33,098 bases of DNA from an uncultured bacterium. Lineage in GTDB: Bacteria; Patescibacteriota; Microgenomatia; UBA1400; PJMF01. Within the stretch, counting starts at the first letter, position 1, and every line of letters begins with the position of its first letter. This document shows, piece after piece, positions 26,897-33,098 of this stretch. The translations under genes and the position numbers were made by a program. The stretch is from positions 1 through 33,098 of the forward strand of contig CAITDX010000044.1 in the NCBI GenBank assembly GCA_903891335.1, read 5' to 3'. Under the pieces are notes generated by a model, which saw only the letters and a program-made list of their open reading frames with translations, was not told where the DNA came from and ran no database searches.

Positions 26897-27649
26897 TCAA
26901 ATCATCAGGTTTCCAAAAATTACTGCTGAACAATCCTCAAAAATCCCCACTCCCACATGACTCCAATCGCCAAGTTGGTTACCATCATGATCAGGGTCGG
27001 CAGCATACATCCACTCAATCAGATGAGTGCCACTCAAGCGCATGTGCGTGCTCATGTTTTCCCCCAACCAATAAAAACCCAAGGTTTTATAGCCTTCTTC
27101 TTCACTCACATACCGCTTGAAACCCTCATGACTGTCTGAGCCATGCTGACAGATGAACGTTGCTCGCTCGAGCGCATAGCGAGCCAAGCGATCATCCCAG
27201 GTCAAATTTGACTTACCTTTGGTATAGCGATAGTGGTTGAGGGCCTGGAAGGTTTCCTGAGGGGTGCCCATTTGCTCATCGAAGCCCACTTTCATCCGCC
27301 AACCTGTTTCACTGACTTGCACTGCTTGTCCCCAGGGTACATCACGCAAATCGGGATCATGAGCATAGGGGTCGACTGGAGCTGGCGTGGGAGTTGCAGT
27401 CAGAGAGGGAATTGAAGATGATGAAGGTGCCTCAGCCGTAGCACTGCCTGTGGCCTCGCGAGTAGCTGCTGTCCTTGTTGACTGCTGACGCTGATCAAAA
27501 GTAAGCAAAGTTCGCCAGAGATTAGGTAGGCTCCAGGCTTGCAATTTACCCTGATTATAGAAGTTCAGCGCAAAAGCCACTCCAGCGAACAATGCGATTG
27601 CCACAACCAATACAAGAATAATTCGCTGCCAATGACTAAAGAGCTTCAT
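26897..27649 (-). CDS. Membrane-anchored CAP/SCP-domain protein
   Basis: N-terminal TM, Ser/Thr/Pro linker, then FQALNHYRYTKGKSNLTWDDRLARYALERA...GENMSTH...W...GDWSHVGVGIFED. Confidence 0.75.
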   Translation of the reverse strand: MKLFSHWQRIILVLVVAIALFAGVAFALNFYNQGKLQAWSLPNLWRTLLTFDQRQQSTRTAATREATGSATAEAPSSSSIPSLTATPTPAPVDPYAHDPDLRDVPWGQAVQVSETGWRMKVGFDEQMGTPQETFQALNHYRYTKGKSNLTWDDRLARYALERATFICQHGSDSHEGFKRYVSEEEGYKTLGFYWLGENMSTHMRLSGTHLIEWMYAADPDHDGNQLGDWSHVGVGIFEDCSAVIFGNLMI

Positions 27650-28124
27650 GATTCAATAGAGTTTGGGCGTCAGCCAACACTTCACTAGCGTGTGAGGCGG
27701 GCTTGACCGCTGGATAAATTTTAGCAATTTTTCCCTCTGAATCAATTAAAAATGACATGCGCTTAATGCCAATAAATTTCTTACCGAACATGCTTTTTTC
27801 GGCCAAAACGCCATATGCTTGCAGCATGGTTTTGTCAGTGTCAGCCAGCAAGGGGAAGGGCAGCTTGAATTTATCAGCAAACTTGGCGTGGCTCTGTACC
27901 GAATCAGCACTAATACCCAAGACCGCCACTCCCAGCTCAGTTAGCTCTGACCAGGCATCACGCAATCCACAAGCTTCAGTGGTACAACCAGGCGTATCGT
28001 CTTTGGGATAGAAATAGAGCAGCAACAAGCGCCCCACATAGTCACGAAGCTGGTGTAACTGACCATTTTGATCTAATAAAGAAAATTCTGGAGCTTTAAC
28101 CCCAGTCGAGAGGGTTGTTGTCAT
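27636..28124 (-). CDS. bcp: Peroxiredoxin, BCP/PrxQ type
   Basis: VKAPEFSLLDQNGQLHQLRDY...YFYPKDDTPGCTTEACGLRD...VLGISADS. Start taken as MTTTLSTG. Confidence 0.93.
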   Translation of the reverse strand: MTTTLSTGVKAPEFSLLDQNGQLHQLRDYVGRLLLLYFYPKDDTPGCTTEACGLRDAWSELTELGVAVLGISADSVQSHAKFADKFKLPFPLLADTDKTMLQAYGVLAEKSMFGKKFIGIKRMSFLIDSEGKIAKIYPAVKPASHASEVLADAQTLLNHEAL

Positions 28125-28148
28125 ACTTCTATTGTACAATAGCTTTCT

Positions 28149-28958
28149 ATGATCAAAGCACTTATCTCTGATTACGACGGTACCCTGACTGACCACACTC
28201 ATCAACTCACCGAAGCAGTGGTGGAAGCAGTGCGCGCCTTTCAAAAGCAAGGCTTCATTTTCTCAATCGCCACTGGTCGAATGTATCAAGGTATCGTCGC
28301 TGCTTCGGCAGCGGAGTTAGGAGTCAGCACTCCACTGATTGTTCGTGGTGGCTCAGAAATTATTAATCCAAATACCAAAGCAGTGCTCTGGAGTAAATAT
28401 ATCGATTCAGAAACGGTGACCGCACTGATTCCATATCTACACACCTTCGCTGATCAATTTCACTTCGCTGCTGAGAGCGGCGATTTTGCTTATACCAAAG
28501 ACGGCATCATCGTCAAAGAATTTGGTACCGGCGCACAATTTGCCGATCTCGCCACTATTCCCCATGATCGCGTCCCCAAAATAGTCATCGAGCCAGCCTC
28601 TCCAGAGCCAATGGTTGATGAACTAATCAGTGACCTTGCTGCTAAATTTCCTTTACTTCACCTGGCAAAAATCACCAGTCGTCGCGGCTATGGCATCGAC
28701 ATCAATAGTCACGAAGCCGGCAAGGAAAACGCGCTCAAAGCCTGGGCGAGCCTGATGAATCTAGAACTCACCGAAATCGCTGGCATCGGCGATGGTCACA
28801 ACGACTATCCACTCCTTATTAACTGCGGCTATAAGATCGCCATGGGCAATGCCCCAGACTCACTCAAAGCAATTGCTGATCTGGTGGTTAGCACTCAAGC
28901 AGAGGATGGAGTGGCAGAGGCGGTAGAAACTTTGGAAAATTTGACAAAGAGAGACTAG
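28149..28958 (+). CDS. Cof-type HAD-superfamily phosphatase
   Basis: LISDYDGTLTDHTHQLTEAV, FSIATGRMYQG, AGIGDGHNDYPLLINCGYKIAMGNA. Confidence 0.9.
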   Translation: MIKALISDYDGTLTDHTHQLTEAVVEAVRAFQKQGFIFSIATGRMYQGIVAASAAELGVSTPLIVRGGSEIINPNTKAVLWSKYIDSETVTALIPYLHTFADQFHFAAESGDFAYTKDGIIVKEFGTGAQFADLATIPHDRVPKIVIEPASPEPMVDELISDLAAKFPLLHLAKITSRRGYGIDINSHEAGKENALKAWASLMNLELTEIAGIGDGHNDYPLLINCGYKIAMGNAPDSLKAIADLVVSTQAEDGVAEAVETLENLTKRD

Positions 28959-28978
28959 GGAGTAGAATTTGCCTTTAT

Positions 28979-29275
28979 ATGGCAGAAAAACAAAAAATAG
29001 AGGTTTTCGTACTCCCTGATTTACCTCAAACTGTATTTGAATTCATGCGCACTACAGTCCAAGAGAACTATGCTGGTCCAGAAGCTTTTCCCATGGGACG
29101 AGCAGACTGGGATGCAAATCGACAAAAATACTTAGAAAATAAAGGCTGGTCCTTTACTTTTGGTGTTGATGGATCTTTGACTAGAATCCCAGCCCCCTTC
29201 ACCGTCATTGCCGAAAAAAATGGCAAAAGATTCAAATTTGCGCAGGGATGGGCAGAGCCAATCCAACTGGGCTAG
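28979..29275 (+). CDS. Hypothetical small protein
   Basis: 98-aa ORF with near-consensus promoter TTGACA-N16-TAGAAT at 28941-28968. Confidence 0.55.
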   Translation: MAEKQKIEVFVLPDLPQTVFEFMRTTVQENYAGPEAFPMGRADWDANRQKYLENKGWSFTFGVDGSLTRIPAPFTVIAEKNGKRFKFAQGWAEPIQLG

Positions 29276-29314
29276 CCCGAGTTGCTTCATTTCTACAATT
29301 TTCTCTCGCTTTAC

Positions 29315-29343
29315 TTGACTTTTGGTGTCGTTTATGACACAAT
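29315..29343 (+). promoter_or_regulatory. Promoter TTGACT-N17-CACAAT with inverted repeat GTGTC-N6-GACAC (29325-29340)
   Basis: Direct reading; palindrome lies in the spacer and start of -10. Confidence 0.55.
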
Positions 29344-29345
29344 AA

Positions 29346-29441
29346 TATTTCAGCGGATTTATCAAAAAACAACAAAAAACTCCTCATAAAGAGATCATCA
29401 AAGCCACCAACAGACTGCAAGAATATAAAAACAAACTATGA
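29346..29441 (+). pseudogene. Truncated HigB-like toxin remnant (C-terminus only)
   Basis: In-frame YFSGFIKKQQKTPHKEIIKATNRLQEYKNKL*, like the HigB/Gp49 C-terminus (GF.KK..KTP..EI..A..RL..Y); in-frame stop at 29343 upstream. Confidence 0.55.
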
Positions 29442-29746
29442 AAGCACATAAACTCAATCCTCAAAAAATCAAAAAGCTTAGCATTCCCCTCGAGGAATTT
29501 GATAAAAGATTCTCAGAGGAAGAAAAAAGAGCCATCGCAGAGGAGGTTTCGTACCTCGAAATTCTCATGGGACTCAAGCAAAATCGCCAGGAACTCGGAC
29601 TAAGTCAAGAAGAATTAGCAAAACGTTCGCAAGTGCCTCGAGCCACCATCACCAAAATTGAAAATGGCCAACGCAATGTTACCCTCAAAACAATGCTTGC
29701 CCTTGCTAACGCTATGGGCAAACGCTTGAAGATTTCTTGGATTTAA
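29438..29746 (+). CDS. HigA-like XRE-family antitoxin/transcription regulator
   Basis: LKQNRQELGLSQEELAKRSQVPRATITKIENGQRNVTLKTMLALANAMGKRLKI; ATGA overlap with upstream remnant. Confidence 0.85.
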   Translation: MKAHKLNPQKIKKLSIPLEEFDKRFSEEEKRAIAEEVSYLEILMGLKQNRQELGLSQEELAKRSQVPRATITKIENGQRNVTLKTMLALANAMGKRLKISWI

Positions 29747-29762
29747 AAACATTCAACCAAAA

Positions 29763-30503
29763 CTACTTCTTCTTCGTCTGATTCTTGATACTTTCAATCA
29801 CGCGCTGCACTTCCTCATCGGGAGCCAAGTAGTAGTGACGAATCGGTCGAGCCTGATCATCAAATTCGTAGACCAGTGGAATGCAGTAGGGCACGGTCAA
29901 ATCGACCACCGCTTCATCAGAAAGATTATCAAGATATTTGATAATCGAACGCAGGGAATTATGATGACCTGAGAGAATGATTTGCTTGCCTTGCTTGATC
30001 AATGGCTCAATTTCAGCTTGCCAATAGGGCACACTACGCGCATAAGTATCCTTAAGACACTCTGTCGAAGGCAAAAGGGCCGGATCGATATCTTTGTACT
30101 TAGGATCGTGACTGGGGTGACCAGGATCAGTGATGTCGAGTGTTGGTGGTGGCACATCATAGCTGCGACGCCACAGCGCCACTTGCTCCGCACCGTGTTT
30201 CTCGACGGTTTCTGGTTTATTGAGTCCCTGCAGTGCGCCATAGTGGCGCTCATTGAGCTTCCAACTGTTGACGATGGGAATATACATTTGCTCAGTTGCA
30301 TCAAGCACTGTCCAGAGCGTGCGAATCGCCCGCTTCAGATAAGAAGTAAAGGCAATATCAAAGGTAAAGCCAGCCTCTTTGAGCTTCAAACCATACTGAT
30401 AGGTTTCCTTGATGCCTTCTGGAGTGACATCAATGTCAATCCAACCAGTGAAGCGATCGCTCCAGATAGAGGTACCATGGCGAATAATGACGACTTTAGT
30501 CAT
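29763..30503 (-). CDS. gpmA: 2,3-bisphosphoglycerate-dependent phosphoglycerate mutase
   Basis: VVIIRHGTSIWSDRFTGWIDIDVTPEG, WKLNERHYGALQGLNK, LSGHHNSLRSIIKYL. Confidence 0.93.
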   Translation of the reverse strand: MTKVVIIRHGTSIWSDRFTGWIDIDVTPEGIKETYQYGLKLKEAGFTFDIAFTSYLKRAIRTLWTVLDATEQMYIPIVNSWKLNERHYGALQGLNKPETVEKHGAEQVALWRRSYDVPPPTLDITDPGHPSHDPKYKDIDPALLPSTECLKDTYARSVPYWQAEIEPLIKQGKQIILSGHHNSLRSIIKYLDNLSDEAVVDLTVPYCIPLVYEFDDQARPIRHYYLAPDEEVQRVIESIKNQTKKK

Positions 30504-31771
30504 TAGGAAGCTCCTTTCGTAATGCGCTCGATTTCCATCAAGCGATTATATTTCGAGACACGTTCACCTCTAGTCGGACCGACCTTGACGAAAGCAGAAC
30601 CCACTGCCACTGCCACATCCACCATGGTCGCATCATTGGTTTCACCGCCACCTCGATGTGAAGTGGTGGTCATCAAACCATGACGATTGGCCAGCATACA
30701 GCAATCAACAGTCTCAGTAAGCGTGCCAATTTGGTTCAACTTGATCAAAATGGCTGAAATTGCCTTAGTGTCGATCGCTTTTTGCAGACGCTCTACGTTG
30801 GTGACCGTTAAGTCATCGCCAATTAAAGCAACTTTGTGCTGATCAGCGACTACTTTTAGTTTCGTCCAATTTTCCCAATCATCTTCATGCAACATATCTT
30901 CGATGGTGACAATGGGATATTTAGCCAGCCAGGTCTCATAATAGGCAATCAGCTCAGCAGCGTTGAGTTGGCGTTTCTCGACTTTGAGATCATACTTGCC
31001 ATCGACAAAAAACTCACTCGCAGCCGCATCGATCGAGAAGCCAATCTCTGAGCCGGCACTATAACCCGCTCGCTTAATTGCCTCGAGCATGTATGCAAAA
31101 GGAGCTTCGTTGCTCGGTATGCCATTGGGAGCAAAAGCACCCTCATTACCCACATTGGTAGAGAGTTTATTTTCTTTAAGCACTTTGCCGAGTTGATGAT
31201 AGGTTTCCATGATCATGCGGACGTTTTCAGCTACACTGGCATTACTGCGCACCGCCGAAAAACAAAATTCCTGTAGATCGGTGGTTTCATCGGCATGCTT
31301 GCCGCCTTCAATTGCAACCACCATTGGCTGAGGCAGTTTACTCAGGTCAACTCCTGTCTGATAGGTTTCAATAATATGTTGGAAAAGTTCAATTTTTTTA
31401 CTCACTGCCGCAGCATTGGCTACTGCTACTGACACTGCCAAAATGGCATTGCCGCCAAGCTTAGCTTTGTTGGGTGTACCATCAAGCGCAATCATTTTTT
31501 CATCTAGGCTACGCTGATCATAGGCGTCCATGCCGATGACTGCAGGTGCAATAATTTGCTCGATGTTGGCGATTGCTTGCAGCATACCCTTGCCATGCCA
31601 GCGCTTCGCATCGCCATCCATGAGGACAGTGGCTTCGTGAGAACCAGCTGAAGCACCATAGGGCACTGAAGCTCGACCTCGAGAACCATCCTCAAGCGTA
31701 GCAATCACCTCAATGGTGGGGTAGCCACCAGATGCCAAAATTTCTTGGGCCTTAATATTTGAAATTGTCAT
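30503..31771 (-). CDS. eno: Enolase (canonical catalytic residues retained)
   Basis: GGKHADETTDLQEF, NVGNEGAFAPN, SIDAAASEFF, TIEDMLHEDDW, GDDLTVTN, ILIKLNQIGTLTET, SHRGGGET; stop/start overlap TAATG with gpmA. Confidence 0.95.
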   Translation of the reverse strand: MTISNIKAQEILASGGYPTIEVIATLEDGSRGRASVPYGASAGSHEATVLMDGDAKRWHGKGMLQAIANIEQIIAPAVIGMDAYDQRSLDEKMIALDGTPNKAKLGGNAILAVSVAVANAAAVSKKIELFQHIIETYQTGVDLSKLPQPMVVAIEGGKHADETTDLQEFCFSAVRSNASVAENVRMIMETYHQLGKVLKENKLSTNVGNEGAFAPNGIPSNEAPFAYMLEAIKRAGYSAGSEIGFSIDAAASEFFVDGKYDLKVEKRQLNAAELIAYYETWLAKYPIVTIEDMLHEDDWENWTKLKVVADQHKVALIGDDLTVTNVERLQKAIDTKAISAILIKLNQIGTLTETVDCCMLANRHGLMTTTSHRGGGETNDATMVDVAVAVGSAFVKVGPTRGERVSKYNRLMEIERITKGAS

Positions 31772-31833
31772 TGCTGACCTTTCTAAATAATACTGATTTG
31801 CTAAATAAGCAAGCTATTTATATACTACTCTTG

Positions 31834-32172
31834 ATGTTAATTCTACTAGATCAACGCGCAACCAACCAACAAATCCAACAAGCAGCTGAAGATTTGGACG
31901 GCTATATTAAGTTTGTAGTTGATGTCGAATCTGGAAAACTAACCATTGGTGGCGCTCGCCATGTCGATGGAGAACAGCTGTTATTACAACAAGGTAGTCA
32001 ACAAAAAAATCTCTGGGGAGGTGGCTTTGACAGTGACGACGAAAGCTTAGATTTTGATTCAATGATCAATATTCGCCCTCATGACAATAATCCGAGTCGA
32101 GAAGTCATTAGCCTAGAAACTCGTGGTCAAATTATTGTCAAACTTAAGGAAAAATTACCATGGAACATCTGA
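31834..32172 (+). CDS. DUF5674 family protein
   Basis: LLDQRATNQQIQQAAEDLDGYIKFVVDVESGKLTIGGARHVDGEQLLLQQGSQQKNLWGGGF...SMINIRP; start taken as MLILLDQ after TTGCTA-N17-TATACT. Confidence 0.75.
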   Translation: MLILLDQRATNQQIQQAAEDLDGYIKFVVDVESGKLTIGGARHVDGEQLLLQQGSQQKNLWGGGFDSDDESLDFDSMINIRPHDNNPSREVISLETRGQIIVKLKEKLPWNI

Positions 32173-32462
32173 GTACTAAAGCCATTTTGCTTGATATGAC
32201 CACTGATTTGTCAAGAGTTGGGAATTTTACTTTACAAGGAAAAGAAAAGAGAATGCTACAATTCCTCGAAAAACTAAAAACAGCAAAAACCGTGCTGAGC
32301 AACAGAGCTATACCAACAAAAATTAGCTTTTTTGTAGATAGAATCGGTGACTTAATCCAAGCACTTCAGCAAGAAGAAATTCAAGATAAAAGGTTGTTGG
32401 CAGAAGATGCGTTTACGTACGGTAATATTTTGAGTCGGCGAGCAAGTAAACTAATTTCTTAA
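32160..32462 (+). CDS. Hypothetical protein, translationally overlapping the DUF5674 gene
   Basis: 100-aa helical ORF, 13-nt overlap with preceding ORF. Confidence 0.65.
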   Translation: MEHLSTKAILLDMTTDLSRVGNFTLQGKEKRMLQFLEKLKTAKTVLSNRAIPTKISFFVDRIGDLIQALQQEEIQDKRLLAEDAFTYGNILSRRASKLIS

Positions 32463-32478
32463 AAACCAAAACAACCAC

Positions 32479-33098
32479 CTAAAGGGTAATTTTACTTCCA
32501 AATAAAGATTTTATTCTACTTTCAGCTGTAAAAAAATATTCTTCTGCTCCTTGCAAAGCGTGTGTAATTAGATTTTGATACATAACTAACTTGCCTTGCT
32601 CTATATTAAATTCCTTAAAAATTTCTTCAATTGCTGCCCGATAAAGATCCGCGAATCTTTGTCGCACCATACTCACCGACTCTTCAAAATCATTAAGAAT
32701 CAAACTCTCTGAAACATAACCTACTTTTTGACTCATTAACTCTTCCATTCTATCGAGAAGCATAATCAAAGGATCAGTAAATTTCATTTTTCTCATCTCA
32801 ATATCAAAATACTTCCAAATCAAAAAAGCATAGCTATACTTTGCACCTTTGAGTTTTGGATCCCAGAAACCAATACTTTTTAGTTCGTTAAATAAAACCT
32901 TCCCTTCTTCTTCGAGCAACAACATTTTTGGATCAACTCTATCGAAATACGCATAAGGAATGCCTTCGAGCACTTCTGGCAAAATACTCATTATTCTTAG
33001 ATGAGGCCACCTTTTAAAAGCCATTAAGTGCCATCTTTCATGTCGTTCATGCTCCATTCTTCCTTCAGGTGTATTTGCATATTTCAGTGCACCAGTAG
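32479..33098 (-). CDS. Hypothetical protein, partial; frame open through right edge
   Basis: Frame continues upstream of the listed Met as TGALKYANTPEGRMEHERHERWHLMAFKRWPHL with no stop. Confidence 0.6.
   Translation of the reverse strand, partial: TGALKYANTPEGRMEHERHERWHLMAFKRWPHLRIMSILPEVLEGIPYAYFDRVDPKMLLLEEEGKVLFNELKSIGFWDPKLKGAKYSYAFLIWKYFDIEMRKMKFTDPLIMLLDRMEELMSQKVGYVSESLILNDFEESVSMVRQRFADLYRAAIEEIFKEFNIEQGKLVMYQNLITHALQGAEEYFFTAESRIKSLFGSKITL

Overview
The window looks like an ordinary chromosomal segment from a Candidate Phyla Radiation (Patescibacteria)-type genome. That placement is inferred from gene content: a bifunctional SIS-type PGI/PMI, YraN, DUF5667 and DUF5674 proteins, a sortase with its substrate, and many small secreted proteins. 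Recognisable blocks, left to right: an edge-truncated CaCA Na+/Ca2+ exchanger; a Fur/Zur-ZnuA-ZnuC-ZnuB zinc cassette with a perfect palindrome in the promoter; tRNA-Gly, tRNA-Leu and tRNA-Glu, each next to an intrinsic terminator; a GH-clan-A-like secreted protein and a lysozyme-like protein; a YgjP-type metallopeptidase and HolA; a PMM/PGM, PGI/PMI and enolase-paralogue run; LexA; a PduO-type adenosyltransferase; a 1005-aa protein with a PcfJ-like C-terminal domain; CTP synthase, L19 and YraN; a membrane-anchored metzincin-like protein; a frameshifted surface protein followed by a sortase; a CAP protein, a peroxiredoxin and HAD phosphatases; a HigA-like antitoxin with a truncated HigB remnant; gpmA and a second, intact-looking enolase; and a DUF5674 pair. 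The most interesting signals are: (1) an enolase paralogue that has lost several catalytic and metal-binding residues while a canonical enolase sits about 18 kb away; (2) the giant PcfJ-like protein; (3) a ~230-bp hairpin-rich segment bounded by a direct repeat of the tRNA-Gly 3' end; (4) the sortase/substrate pair with a frameshift and a YAETG-type sorting signal; (5) a compact promoter-hairpin-terminator ncRNA candidate; (6) recurrent leaderless-type promoters. No CRISPR array, rRNA or intact transposon was seen.
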